From assembly GCF_001613225.1 (NCBI RefSeq), contig NZ_BDBY01000184.1:1-59816 (forward strand): DNA of 59,816 nt, given 5' to 3'. The notes under the pieces are model-generated. The model ran no database searches and was not told where the DNA came from. It worked only from the letters and a program-made list of their open reading frames with translations. The DNA is from Nocardia pseudovaccinii NBRC 100343. GTDB taxonomy: Bacteria; Actinomycetota; Actinomycetes; Mycobacteriales; Mycobacteriaceae. A program made the translations under genes and the position numbers. Within the stretch, counting starts at the first letter, position 1, and every line of letters begins with the position of its first letter. This document shows positions 8,269-17,398 of the stretch, piece by piece.

Positions 8269-10533
8269 ATGTCCACCGACACCGATCCCGTACCACGGAC
8301 GTCGCCGCTTCGCGCAAGTCTTCCAGCGAGTCTCGCCGCCGTCGGCCGCCACGACCTACCCGCTTCGGTTGTGGTTTTCCTTGTCGCACTACCACTTTCA
8401 CTAGGCATCGCGGTCGCCTCGGGCGCACCGGTTGCCGCTGGACTCATCGCCGCCGTCGTCGGCGGTGTCGTCGCCGGGCTACTAGGTGGCTCGGCCGTGC
8501 AGGTCAGCGGGCCGACGGCCAGTCTCACCGTTGTCGTTGCCGAGAGCGTGCACCAGTTCGGTTGGGCCGCTACCTGTTTCATCACCATAGGTGCGGGCCT
8601 ATTGCAGATTCTGTTCGGGCTCAGTCGCGTTGCGCGCGGCGCGCTCGCCATCGCACCGGTGGTGGTCCATGCAATGCTCGCCGGTATCGGCGTCATCATC
8701 GCGCTGCAACAGGTCCATATTCTGCTCGGCGGCAACTCGCTGAGTTCGTCGTACGCCAGCCTCACCCAGCTGCCGCATCAGTTGATGTCGGTGCACCGCG
8801 GCGATTTATTCGTCGGCCTGGTGGTGATCATCATCCTGATCGGGTGGAAATTCGTCCCGCCCATGATCCGCGTCGTGCCGGGGCCGCTCGTTGCCGTGGT
8901 GGTCGCCACGATCCTGTCGCTGGTACTGCCGACCCAGGTCGAGCGCGTCGTGCTGAATGGTTCGCTACTCGATTCGATCGGTTTGCCCGCGATACCGTCC
9001 GGCAGTTGGTTCGCCGTCGCGACGGCCATGGTGACGATCGCGCTGATCGCCAGCATAGAAAGCCTGCTCTCGGCGGTCGCCGTGGACAAGACGCGCCCTG
9101 ACCATCGAACCAATTTCGATCGTGAGCTGATCGGGCAGGGCTCGGCCAATGTGGTGTCGGGTCTGCTCGGTGGTCTGCCGATCGCGGCCGTGATCGTCCG
9201 CAGTATTACCAATGCCCACGCTGGGGCGCGGACCAGGGCCGCGACAGTGCTGCACGGTGTGTGGATCCTGCTGTTCGCGGTCGCGCTGGCCGGCTTGGTG
9301 CAGCAGATTCCGAAGGCGGCACTCGCGGGGCTGCTCATCCTCGTCGGCGTTCAACTGGTGAAGCTGGCCCATATCCGGTTGGCTCGCCGCAACGGCGATC
9401 TGTTCGTCTACGTGGCCACGGTACTGGGCGTGGTGTTCCTGAACCTGTTGCAAGGCATGGTGATCGGACTCGTACTCGCCTTCGCCCTGCTGCTGTGGCG
9501 GGTGGTGCGGGTGAGCATCCATGCCGAACCGGTGGCCGATACCCGCCGCTGGCTGATCACCATCGATGGCACCTGCACCTTCCTTGCGCTGCCCAAGCTG
9601 ACCGCGGAACTGGCGAAGGTCCCCGCCGAGGTGGACGTGACCATCGAGATGACGGTCGACTTCCTCGACCACGCCTCCTATGAGCTGATCGCCGACTGGG
9701 CCGGTCTGCGTGAGGCCGCGGGTGGCACAGTCGATTTCGTCGAAATCGGCAGTGCGCGGATGGCGACCGCGGTGGCGGGCCCGCCGGAACGTGGGCGCTC
9801 GCGTCAGGTCATCGATGAGGTCATCGGGCCGTGGCGGCGCACGGGTAACCGGGAGGATCGGATCGCGGCGGGTATCGCCGCCTATCATCGCGGCCACGCC
9901 CATCTGATGCGTCCCCATCTGCACGGATTGCGCAACCGGCCCGACGCCGACACTTTCTTTCTGACCTGCGCTGATGCCCGTATCGTGCCGAATGTCATCA
10001 CCAATAGCGGGCCGGGGGATCTGTTCACCGTCCGCAACGTGGGCAATCTGGTCCCGTCCGGTGGCAGCGACGTCTCGGTGGAGGCCGCGTTGGTCTACGC
10101 GCTGGAGAAGCTGGACGTACGCGCGGTTGTGGTCTGCGGGCACTCCGGTTGCGGGGCGATGGACGCACTGCACCGAGAGGTTCGCACAGGGCCTGGCCTG
10201 GGCGACTGGCTCGCGTACGCACGGCCCAGCCTGGACCGGTTCCGGCTCGGACATCCGGTCGCCGATGCCGCGGCATTCGCCGGATTCGGCCCGGTCGATC
10301 AGCTGGGCATGGTGAATGTGGCACTGCAACTGGAGCGGTTGCACGCCCATCCCGTGGTCCGGCGCGGGGTGGAGGAACGGGGAGTGGCGGTGTCCGGACT
10401 GTTCTTCGATCTCGCGACGGCCCGGGTCATCGAGGTGACCATGGACGGCATTGCCGAGTTCGACGACGAGCTGACGGTCGAAGCGTTCGAAGAGTTGGCC
10501 GATGTGCGCGGCGTGGCTGCCGAGCCCGTCTAG
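8269..10533 (+). CDS. SulP-family anion transporter fused to beta-carbonic anhydrase, copy 1
   Basis: The 754-aa protein has two modules. Residues about 25-430 form a SulP (SLC26-like) transporter with 10 or more membrane helices (LVALPLSLGIAVASGAPVAAGL at the start), followed by a STAS-like region (about 435-510). Residues about 530-740 are a cytoplasmic beta-carbonic anhydrase with zinc ligands C567, H625 and C628 and the D569-R571 dyad (CADAR, HSGCG). The known logic of such fusions is bicarbonate import coupled to CO2/HCO3- interconversion; M. tuberculosis Rv3273 has the same architecture. The start is ATG with AAGGAG 6 bases upstream. The next gene is a paralogue. Likely regulated through the CRP-like site and 19-bp element upstream. 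Confidence 0.93.
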   Translation: MSTDTDPVPRTSPLRASLPASLAAVGRHDLPASVVVFLVALPLSLGIAVASGAPVAAGLIAAVVGGVVAGLLGGSAVQVSGPTASLTVVVAESVHQFGWAATCFITIGAGLLQILFGLSRVARGALAIAPVVVHAMLAGIGVIIALQQVHILLGGNSLSSSYASLTQLPHQLMSVHRGDLFVGLVVIIILIGWKFVPPMIRVVPGPLVAVVVATILSLVLPTQVERVVLNGSLLDSIGLPAIPSGSWFAVATAMVTIALIASIESLLSAVAVDKTRPDHRTNFDRELIGQGSANVVSGLLGGLPIAAVIVRSITNAHAGARTRAATVLHGVWILLFAVALAGLVQQIPKAALAGLLILVGVQLVKLAHIRLARRNGDLFVYVATVLGVVFLNLLQGMVIGLVLAFALLLWRVVRVSIHAEPVADTRRWLITIDGTCTFLALPKLTAELAKVPAEVDVTIEMTVDFLDHASYELIADWAGLREAAGGTVDFVEIGSARMATAVAGPPERGRSRQVIDEVIGPWRRTGNREDRIAAGIAAYHRGHAHLMRPHLHGLRNRPDADTFFLTCADARIVPNVITNSGPGDLFTVRNVGNLVPSGGSDVSVEAALVYALEKLDVRAVVVCGHSGCGAMDALHREVRTGPGLGDWLAYARPSLDRFRLGHPVADAAAFAGFGPVDQLGMVNVALQLERLHAHPVVRRGVEERGVAVSGLFFDLATARVIEVTMDGIAEFDDELTVEAFEELADVRGVAAEPV

Positions 10534-10535
10534 CC

Positions 10536-10580
10536 GCCGAGTGCCGGGCCGAATGATGCGGCCCGACAGGCGAACTCGGC
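10536..10580 (+). terminator. Stem-loop after first SulP-carbonic anhydrase gene
   Basis: A two-tier hairpin: GCCGAGT pairs with ACTCGGC and, inside it, CGGGCC pairs with GGCCCG across a 9-base loop. It begins right after the stop codon, with no T-tail, as is common in actinobacteria. It would separate transcription of the two paralogues. Confidence 0.6.
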
Positions 10581-10585
10581 ACGAA

Positions 10586-10601
10586 TGTGTCACGTTTCAC
10601 A
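10586..10601. promoter_or_regulatory. CRP-like palindrome upstream of second SulP-carbonic anhydrase gene
   Basis: TGTGT-CACGTT-TCACA differs from the CRP-type consensus TGTGA-N6-TCACA at one position. It sits exactly 62 bp (start to start) upstream of the 19-bp element copy 2, the same offset as before the first gene, although the intervening 46 bases are not similar. Confidence 0.55.
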
Positions 10602-10647
10602 CCGATTCGGAGGTATGGATTCGAGCACTTCGAGGCAACTTCTCAGG

Positions 10648-10666
10648 CTTTGCTAAGTCTTTACTA
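10648..10666 (+). promoter_or_regulatory. 19-bp promoter element, copy 2
   Basis: CTTTGCTAAGTCTTTACTA matches the element at 8081-8099 in 18 of 19 positions. It lies 147 bp before the start codon of the second paralogue, against 169 bp for the first. Confidence 0.5.
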
Positions 10667-10813
10667 ATAGCCTTGATGCGATTTACGTCTCGACCCATCG
10701 CTGTGTCGGGAACTGCTTCACCGCGAGATGCCGGTTCGCGGTCTGTGCCCTGCTGGACATTTTGATCGTCAACCGACCTCGGCGTTCGCGCCGAGTCGGC
10801 GAAGGAGAAGTCA

Positions 10814-13069
10814 ATGGCTATTGATAGCGCTGTAGCCGCACCACCGTTACCGCCCGCCGAACAGGGCGAGGGCCATCGCAGTTCCGAACCTCTGTCCGAT
10901 CGATTGACATCGATCCTGCGCCACGATCTGCCGTCCTCTATCGTGGTCTTCCTGGTCGCGTTGCCGCTGTCCCTCGGCATCGCGGTCGCCTCCGGCGCGC
11001 CCGTCGCCGCCGGACTCATCGCCGCTGTCATCGGCGGGATCGTCGCTGGCACGCTGGGTGGTTCGGTACTGCAGGTCAGCGGCCCTGCCGCGGGTCTGAC
11101 CGTCGTCGTCGCCGAATCCATCAACCAATTTGGTTGGCGCACAACGACTTTCATTGTCGTTGCGGCAGGTGTGCTGCAAATCCTATTCGGGCTCAGCCGG
11201 ATTGCGCGGGCCGCGTTGGCCGTCGCGCCGGTGGTGGTGCACGCGATGCTCGCGGGCATCGGCATAACCATTGCGCTGCAACAGGTTCACGTGCTGCTCG
11301 GTGGGTCCTCGCACAGTTCTGCCTGGAACAACATCGCCCAGTTGCCCTCGCAGTTGTTGTCGCTGGACGGTGATGACGCGATCATCGGCGCGGTGGTTAT
11401 CGCGATCATGCTCGGCTGGCGCCGGATGCCCGCGAAGGTGCGGGCGGTGCCCGGACCGCTGGTGGCGGTCTTGGTCTGCACGGTGCTGTCGCTGGTGCTG
11501 CCCTTCGAGGCCGAGCGAATCGTGTTGAACGGCTCGCTGTTCGACGCAATCGGCCTACCGCGGATCCCCAGTGGTAACTGGTCGGCGGTGGCGCTGATGA
11601 TTCTGACCGTCGCGCTCATCGCCAGCGTCGAGAGTCTGTTATCGGCGGTAGCCGTGGACAAGATGCACACCGGTAAGCGCACCAATTTCGATCGCGAGCT
11701 GATCGGTCAGGGCTCGGCAAATGTGCTCTCGGGTCTACTAGGCGGCCTGCCGGTCACCGGCGTGATCGTGCGCAGTGCCACCAACGTGCAGGCGGGTGCG
11801 CGCAGCCGTGCCTCGGCCGTGCTGCACGGCTGCTGGATACTACTGTTCTCGGTCGTCCTGGCCGGGGTGGTGCAGCAGATTCCGAAGTCCGTGCTCGCTG
11901 GTCTGCTGATCGTCATCGGTATCCAGCTGGTGAAGCTGGCCCACATCAAGATGGCCAGGCGCACCGGCGATCTGCTCATCTATGCTGTCACCATCTTCGG
12001 CGTGGTCTTCCTGAATCTGCTGGAAGGCGTAATCATCGGTCTGGCACTGGCTTTCGGGCTGCTGCTTTGGCGTGTCGTTCGAGTCGCCGTGGCGGCCGAG
12101 CGGATTCCCGATTCGCGGCGCTGGCTGCTCACCATCGATGGTTCCTGCACTTTTCTCGCGCTGCCGAAGCTGTCCGCGGAGTTCGCGAAAGTGCCCGCAG
12201 GCGTGGACGTCACCGTCGAGATGACGGTCGACTTCCTCGACCATGCCGCCTTCGAAGCCATCGAGGACTGGGTGCGGCAGCAGGAAAGCACCGGCGGTGC
12301 CGTCGATTTCGTGGAAATCGGCAGTGCGCGGATGGCGCACGCGACCGCCGGTCCGCCCGCCCGCGGATTCGGGCGCGCGGTGCTCGACGAGATCCTCGGC
12401 CCGTGGCGCGGCGACGACGCGAATACCGACCGAGTGACCTCGGGTGTCGCCGCCTACCATCGCAGCCACGCCCATGTCGTACGTCCGCATCTGGACGAAC
12501 TGCGTGACCGCCAGGATCCCGATACCTTCTTCCTGACCTGCGCGGACTCCCGAGTTGTTCCGAACATCATCACCAGCAGCGGTCCCGGTGACATGTTCAC
12601 GGTGCGCAATGTGGGCAATCTGGTGCCGGACAGCGGCGACGCGTCGGTGGAGGCCGCACTGGTCTTCGCGCTCAACGAGCTGAATATCCGGTCCATCGTG
12701 GTGTGCGGGCATTCGTCGTGCGGTGCCATGAAGGCGCTGCATTCCGGCACCGATGACGGACCGGGGATCGGGCCGTGGCTCGCGCATGCGCACCCGAGCA
12801 TGGAGCAGTTCCGGCTCGGGCACCCGGTGGCGCAGGCGGCCGCGGCCGTCGGCTTCGGTGAGGTCGACCAGTTGAGCATGGTCAATGTGGCCGTGCAGTT
12901 GGAAACGCTGCACCGGCATCCCGCCGTGCGTGCGGCGGTGGCCGAGCGTGGCGTGACGGTGTCGGGTCTGTTCTTCGATATCGCCAGCGCGCGCGTCATC
13001 GAGGTGACCGTGAATGGCCTCGCCCATATCGACGACACCGGCGCGCGGGTCACGCCGGAACTCGTCTGA
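10814..13069 (+). CDS. SulP-family anion transporter fused to beta-carbonic anhydrase, copy 2
   Basis: The 751-aa protein is collinear with the gene upstream: SulP membrane region (about 35-440), STAS-like region (about 445-520) and beta-carbonic anhydrase (about 540-745). Zinc ligands C576, H633 and C636 and the D578-R580 dyad are all present (CADSR, HSSCG). ATG 10814 is preceded by TCGGCGAAGGAGAA, a leader also present before copy 1. Both copies keep intact active sites and uninterrupted frames, so neither looks like a decaying duplicate. They may be expressed under different CO2 conditions. A strong stem-loop follows. Confidence 0.93.
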   Translation: MAIDSAVAAPPLPPAEQGEGHRSSEPLSDRLTSILRHDLPSSIVVFLVALPLSLGIAVASGAPVAAGLIAAVIGGIVAGTLGGSVLQVSGPAAGLTVVVAESINQFGWRTTTFIVVAAGVLQILFGLSRIARAALAVAPVVVHAMLAGIGITIALQQVHVLLGGSSHSSAWNNIAQLPSQLLSLDGDDAIIGAVVIAIMLGWRRMPAKVRAVPGPLVAVLVCTVLSLVLPFEAERIVLNGSLFDAIGLPRIPSGNWSAVALMILTVALIASVESLLSAVAVDKMHTGKRTNFDRELIGQGSANVLSGLLGGLPVTGVIVRSATNVQAGARSRASAVLHGCWILLFSVVLAGVVQQIPKSVLAGLLIVIGIQLVKLAHIKMARRTGDLLIYAVTIFGVVFLNLLEGVIIGLALAFGLLLWRVVRVAVAAERIPDSRRWLLTIDGSCTFLALPKLSAEFAKVPAGVDVTVEMTVDFLDHAAFEAIEDWVRQQESTGGAVDFVEIGSARMAHATAGPPARGFGRAVLDEILGPWRGDDANTDRVTSGVAAYHRSHAHVVRPHLDELRDRQDPDTFFLTCADSRVVPNIITSSGPGDMFTVRNVGNLVPDSGDASVEAALVFALNELNIRSIVVCGHSSCGAMKALHSGTDDGPGIGPWLAHAHPSMEQFRLGHPVAQAAAAVGFGEVDQLSMVNVAVQLETLHRHPAVRAAVAERGVTVSGLFFDIASARVIEVTVNGLAHIDDTGARVTPELV

Positions 13070-13082
13070 GCCGATGACAGCT

Positions 13083-13112
13083 GGACCCGCCCGACCTCGC
13101 TCGGGCGGGTCC
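13083..13112 (+). terminator. Strong stem-loop after second SulP-carbonic anhydrase gene
   Basis: Perfect 12-bp stem GGACCCGCCCGA / TCGGGCGGGTCC around a 6-base loop, starting 14 bases after the stop codon, without a T-tail. Typical actinobacterial intrinsic terminator form. Confidence 0.75.
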
Positions 13113-13133
13113 ACGCATGTCGCTCGTAGGCTG

Positions 13134-13565
13134 ATGGAGATGAGTGTCGAGTTGGAATCCGAACCCACGCGCACCGGATGGCGCGCCTTCCGCGCCCGGC
13201 TGGCCGCGCGGCCTACGCTGAACCTCGCCTACCGGATCGGGGTCGCGGTGGTCGGCATCGCGGTGCTGGTCGTCGGAATCCTGGCGATTCCCTATCCCGG
13301 CCCCGGCTGGGCGATCGTATTCGCCGGACTTGGCATTCTCGCCACCGAATTCGCCTGGGCGCGCCGGGCGCTCGGCTGGCTGCGTGACAAGTACCGGCAG
13401 GGTATGGCGTGGTACGCCGCACGGGGCCCGGCCATGCGGGTGTTCGCGGCGGTGGCGACCTTCGCGCTGGTCCTCGCGACACTATGGGTATTGGGAACAT
13501 TCGGGTTGGTCGGCGGCTGGATCGGAGTCGAATGGCAGTGGTTGCACAGTCCCCTGGAACGGTGA
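13134..13565 (+). CDS. Small membrane protein of the TIGR02611 / PGPGW type
   Basis: The 143-aa protein has two hydrophobic hairpins: residues about 30-70 with the signature IPYPGPGWAIVFAGLGILATEF, and about 95-125 (VFAAVATFALVLATLWVLGTF). The PGPGW loop is diagnostic for this small actinobacterial membrane family, whose function is unknown to me. The start may be ATG 13134 or ATG 13140, two codons apart. Its 3' end overlaps the start of the next gene, indicating co-transcription with the FhuF-like gene. Confidence 0.75.
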   Translation: MEMSVELESEPTRTGWRAFRARLAARPTLNLAYRIGVAVVGIAVLVVGILAIPYPGPGWAIVFAGLGILATEFAWARRALGWLRDKYRQGMAWYAARGPAMRVFAAVATFALVLATLWVLGTFGLVGGWIGVEWQWLHSPLER

Positions 13566-14236
13566 ACACGGTCCCCGGCCGCACCCTGACCGAACCGGAC
13601 TGGCTGTCGGCCCGCATCGCGGAAATGGGCCGCTCCTGGGGCACCGCCGAACCGCGCGTTTCCGGCACGCTCTGGTGGTGCATGGTCGCATCGGCACTGG
13701 TCGAACAACTCGCATGCGCCTACGCGAACGAGAAACCGGCGCCGGTGCCGTTCCTGGACCACCTCGACTGTGAGGTCCGCCCGGACGGCGGCATCGAACG
13801 AGTCCATATCCACCCCGTCGCAGGTGTGGGCGTAGGGCATGGCCTCGACGATGACAGCGGTGCACCGCACGATTCCGACGCCGCGCTCGGCCATGCCTGC
13901 GCGCAGGCGTTGCGGGAGACCTTGGCGGCCGTGATCGGCCCCGTAGCGGGGGTCTCCGGTGCGGGAGTGCCCGCACTCTGGGCGATTGCCGCTGATGCCA
14001 TCGGGAACCGGGCCCTCGACGCGGGGAATCCCGAGGCCGGGACGCGGCTCGCGGGCGAGGTCGGTGGGAAGCTGCCGGTACCGCGGTTCGTGGATGTCGG
14101 CGGGCGGACCTTTGTCCGCCGGATCTCGTGCTGCCTGGTCTTCGAAGTGCCCGGCTGCGAAATGTGCACCAGCTGCCCGAAGCGGCCCGCCGCTGAACGC
14201 AAGGCACTCCTGGCTCGGCTCGCCGCCGAAAGCTGA
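13532..14236 (+). CDS. FhuF-like (2Fe-2S) protein
   Basis: The 234-aa protein ends with SCCLVFEVPGCEMCTSCPKRP. This is the CC-x8-C-x2-C pattern (continuing CTSCP) that binds the [2Fe-2S] cluster in FhuF-type ferric-siderophore reductases and related proteins. The N-terminal 200 residues match the usual, poorly conserved FhuF body (RVSGTLWWCMVASALVEQLA). The expected role is cytoplasmic reduction of ferric-siderophore iron. ATG 13532 has GGAG 5 bases upstream and overlaps the preceding gene by 34 bp; GTG 13562, coupled to the preceding stop, is an alternative. No siderophore genes lie nearby. Confidence 0.75.
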   Translation: MAVVAQSPGTVNTVPGRTLTEPDWLSARIAEMGRSWGTAEPRVSGTLWWCMVASALVEQLACAYANEKPAPVPFLDHLDCEVRPDGGIERVHIHPVAGVGVGHGLDDDSGAPHDSDAALGHACAQALRETLAAVIGPVAGVSGAGVPALWAIAADAIGNRALDAGNPEAGTRLAGEVGGKLPVPRFVDVGGRTFVRRISCCLVFEVPGCEMCTSCPKRPAAERKALLARLAAES

Positions 14237-14676
14237 TCGCCCGCAAGGTATTCAGCGTCCACGCAAGGTACCCGAACATCCGGGATCGGCGGCGCGCGCA
14301 CTTTCCCGGCATGGGAGCGAGACTGTTCGCGCGAACCTGGCAGAAATCGCCGGATCGGCCGAGCAGAGCGCACTCGGCGCAATCCGTCGAACCCGGCGTC
14401 GGTCCGGACGAGGCGGGTCCGCGGCGCCGACGGGCGCACCGCATCGAACCGGCGGCAGTCGCATGACGGAACCGATTGCCTGATGTCACGTTCTGGTCTC
14501 GCGCAACGGCGCCGGTCGACCCGCGACGCGGCGATCCGAGTCCATCGACGCGGGGCCGCCAGGGTGCCGATAGCATGGTCGCGCCGGAGGAATTCGCCTC
14601 CGACGATGACCCGTGGGCAACCGCCCGCACCAGCGCGGGAACACGCCCGCCAGCGAACGCCAAGGAGTCTCTCGCC
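14237..14676. other. Upstream region of thrS, no gene seen
   Basis: 440 bp without a recognisable protein. The thrS frame stays open upstream to 14476, but that extension is low in recognisable sequence and the good ribosome-binding site is at 14661-14667. A TAGCAT hexamer at 14571-14576 is a plausible -10 element. I looked for the conserved T-box antiterminator sequence and did not see it. Confidence 0.4.
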
Positions 14677-16728
14677 GTGACCACCTCAGCACCTATCAGC
14701 CCTGTCGCCCTCGTTCGGGTGCCGGCCGGGACGACGGCGGGTGCCGCGGTGCGCGAGGCGGGGCTGCCGACGAAGGGGCCGGACACCATCGTCGTGGTAC
14801 GCGATGCGGAGGGGCTCAAGGATCTGTCCTGGACCCCCGACACCGATGCCGAGGTCGAGCCGGTCGCCGCCAATACCGAGGACGGCCGCAGCGTGATCCG
14901 GCATTCGGCAGCGCATGTGCTGGCCCAGGCCGTGCAGCAGGAGTTCCCCGAGGCCAAGCTCGGCATCGGCCCGCCCATCAAGGACGGCTTCTACTACGAC
15001 TTCCAGGTGGACCGGCCGTTCACCCCCGAGGATCTGGCCAAGCTGGAATCCCGGATGAAGAAGATCGTCAAAGGCGCGCAGCGGTTTTCGCGCCGAGTGG
15101 TCGAGGTCGACGACGCGCGTGTCGAACTGGCGAAGGAGCCGTTCAAGCTCGAGCTGATCAGCGACAAGTCCGGTATCGACGATCCGGAGGTCATGGAGGT
15201 CGGCGGCAAAGAGCTGACCATCTACGACAACCTGGATCCGCGCACCGGCGACAGGGTGTGGGGCGATCTGTGCCGCGGTCCGCACATCCCGACCACCAAA
15301 TTCATCCCCGCCTTCAAGCTGACCCGCAGCTCCGCCGCCTACTGGCGCGGCGACCAGAACCGCGAGGATCTGCAGCGCATCTACGGCACCGCCTGGGAAT
15401 CGCAGGAGTCCCTGGACGAGCATCTGCACCTGCTCGAGGAGGCCGAGCGCCGCGACCACCGCAAACTCGGTCTGGAGCTGGACCTGTTCAGCTTCCCGGA
15501 CGAACTCGGCTCCGGCCTGCCGGTCTTCCATCCCAAGGGCGGCATCATCCGCAAGGAACTCGAGGAGTACTCGCGCCGCCGCCACGTCGCCGCGGGCTAC
15601 GAATTCGTCAATACGCCGCACATCACCAAGGGACATCTGTTCGAGGTCTCCGGTCACCTGGACTGGTACAAGGACGGCATGTTCCCGGCCATGCACCTGG
15701 ACGCCGAACTCAATGAAGACGGCACCGTCCGCAAGCCCGGCCAGGACTACTACGTCAAGCCGATGAACTGCCCGATGCACAACCTGATCTTCCGCTCGCG
15801 CGGCCGGTCCTATCGGGAGCTGCCGCTGCGGATGTTCGAGTTCGGCTCGGTCTACCGCTACGAGAAGTCCGGTGTCGTGCACGGCCTGACCAGGGTGCGC
15901 GGCATGACCCAGGACGATGCGCACATCTACTGCACCAAGGAGCAGATGCACGCCGAGCTGACCAGCACGCTGCAATTCGTGCTCGGGCTGCTCGCCGACT
16001 ACGGCCTCGACGACTTCTACCTCGAGCTGTCCACCAAGGATCCGAAGAAGTTCGTCGGCTCCGAGGAGATGTGGGAGGAGGCCACCGAGACTCTGCGCAA
16101 GGTGGCCACCGACTCCGGACTGGAGCTGGTCCCGGATCCGGGCGGTGCCGCCTTCTACGGACCGAAGATCTCCGTACAGGCCAAGGATGCGCTCGGGCGC
16201 ACCTGGCAGATGTCGACCATCCAGCTCGACTTCAACCTGCCCGAGCGCTTCAACCTGGAATACACCGCCTCCGACGGCACCAAGCAGCGGCCGGTAATGA
16301 TCCACCGCGCACTGTTCGGTTCCATCGAACGCTTCTTCGGTGTGCTCACCGAACATTACGCAGGCGCCTTCCCCGCCTGGCTCTCGCCGGTCCAGGTCGT
16401 CGGCATCCCGGTCGCGGAAACCTTTGTGCCGCATCTGGATTCGGTCATCGAGCAGCTGCAGGAAGCGGGTATCCGCGCGCAGGTCGATCGCAGCGACGAC
16501 CGGATGCAGAAGAAGATCTTCAACAACACCGCGCAGAAGATCCCGTTCATGCTGCTCGCCGGTGAGCGTGATGTGAACGCGGGCGCGGTCAGCTTCCGCT
16601 TCCGCGACGGCACCCAGGTCAACGGCGTGCAGGTCGCCGCCGCGGTGGCCACGATCGTGGAATGGATCGCGAACCGGGAGAACGCCTCGCCGACCGCCGA
16701 GGGTTTTGTGGTGAAGGGCCCGGAATGA
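14677..16728 (+). CDS. thrS: Threonine--tRNA ligase
   Basis: Class II aminoacyl-tRNA synthetase of 683 aa that charges tRNA-Thr in the cytoplasm. Domains in order: TGS (about 1-60), the HxxxH editing domain (HSAAHVLAQAV near residue 75), the catalytic core (about 265-560) with MNCPMHNLIF (zinc-binding Cys) and the motif 2 strand RMFEFGSVYRYEKSG, and the anticodon-binding domain (about 565-683). The start is GTG 14677 with CAAGGAG 10 bases upstream; longer in-frame extensions lack family similarity. It heads the HIT-pgsA-patA-pimA block, as in mycobacteria. Confidence 0.97.
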   Translation: MTTSAPISPVALVRVPAGTTAGAAVREAGLPTKGPDTIVVVRDAEGLKDLSWTPDTDAEVEPVAANTEDGRSVIRHSAAHVLAQAVQQEFPEAKLGIGPPIKDGFYYDFQVDRPFTPEDLAKLESRMKKIVKGAQRFSRRVVEVDDARVELAKEPFKLELISDKSGIDDPEVMEVGGKELTIYDNLDPRTGDRVWGDLCRGPHIPTTKFIPAFKLTRSSAAYWRGDQNREDLQRIYGTAWESQESLDEHLHLLEEAERRDHRKLGLELDLFSFPDELGSGLPVFHPKGGIIRKELEEYSRRRHVAAGYEFVNTPHITKGHLFEVSGHLDWYKDGMFPAMHLDAELNEDGTVRKPGQDYYVKPMNCPMHNLIFRSRGRSYRELPLRMFEFGSVYRYEKSGVVHGLTRVRGMTQDDAHIYCTKEQMHAELTSTLQFVLGLLADYGLDDFYLELSTKDPKKFVGSEEMWEEATETLRKVATDSGLELVPDPGGAAFYGPKISVQAKDALGRTWQMSTIQLDFNLPERFNLEYTASDGTKQRPVMIHRALFGSIERFFGVLTEHYAGAFPAWLSPVQVVGIPVAETFVPHLDSVIEQLQEAGIRAQVDRSDDRMQKKIFNNTAQKIPFMLLAGERDVNAGAVSFRFRDGTQVNGVQVAAAVATIVEWIANRENASPTAEGFVVKGPE

Positions 16729-16797
16729 GCAGTCAGGGCCCGGAGGAGGCAGCGGGCGTACCACGGAGGGCCCCGCACATACCAGATCGGACAGAGC

Positions 16798-17397
16798 ATG
16801 ACTGAGCGCACGGTGCCGGACGGGCTCGTGGATTTGAACGCGGACTCGGACGAACAGGGGAGCATCGTGGATACCGGTGCCGGTGAGCCGGATCGGTTGC
16901 AGCGGCTGTGGACTCCGTACCGGATGTCCTATATCGCCGAGGCCGCCACCGCCGATCCGAAAGACACCACGGGCCATCCGTTTACCGATATTCCCAAGAT
17001 GTCGGATGAGGACGGTCTGGTCATCGCCCGTGGCGAGCACGTCTACGCGGTACTGAATCTGTATCCGTACAACCCGGGGCACATGATGGTGGTGCCCTAC
17101 CGCAAGGTGGCCAACCTCGAGGATCTGACGCTCGAGGAGAGCGCCGAACTGATGTCGTTCACCCAGCAGGCGATTCGAGTGATGAAGCGGGTCTCGCGGC
17201 CGCACGGCTTCAATGTCGGTCTGAATCTCGGCGGGGTGGCAGGTGGTTCACTTGCCGACCACCTGCATCAGCACATCGTGCCGCGTTGGGGCGGGGACGC
17301 CAACTTCATCACCATCGTCGGTGGTGTGAAGGTCATGCCGCAGTTGCTGCGGGAAACTCGGGCGCTGCTTTCGGCGGCGTGGAAGGAAGTCGAGTAG
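16798..17397 (+). CDS. HIT-family protein (Ap4A phosphorylase type)
   Basis: The 199-aa protein has the histidine-triad motif HLHQHIVPRW near residue 160 and the HIT core (NLYPYNPGHMMVVPYRKVANLEDL) from about residue 80. Its counterpart at this locus in M. tuberculosis, Rv2613c, is an Ap4A phosphorylase, so nucleotide polyphosphate cleavage is the likely activity. The ATG lies 69 bp after thrS. The next gene begins directly at its stop, consistent with one operon. Confidence 0.9.
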   Translation: MTERTVPDGLVDLNADSDEQGSIVDTGAGEPDRLQRLWTPYRMSYIAEAATADPKDTTGHPFTDIPKMSDEDGLVIARGEHVYAVLNLYPYNPGHMMVVPYRKVANLEDLTLEESAELMSFTQQAIRVMKRVSRPHGFNVGLNLGGVAGGSLADHLHQHIVPRWGGDANFITIVGGVKVMPQLLRETRALLSAAWKEVE

Positions 17398-17398
17398 G

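Noticed and set aside
8965..10593. Open frame of 542 codons opposite the first SulP-carbonic anhydrase gene
   Set aside because: Antisense shadow of an unambiguous gene; no domain recognisable.
14237..14676. T-box riboswitch before thrS
   Set aside because: The conserved T-box antiterminator sequence is not present, and actinobacterial thrS genes are not usually T-box controlled.
14686..17205. Very long open frame (839 codons) on the minus strand opposite thrS
   Set aside because: It mirrors thrS and the HIT gene. Its translation is a His/Asp/Leu-rich low-information sequence, typical antisense of G/C-ending codons in high-GC DNA.
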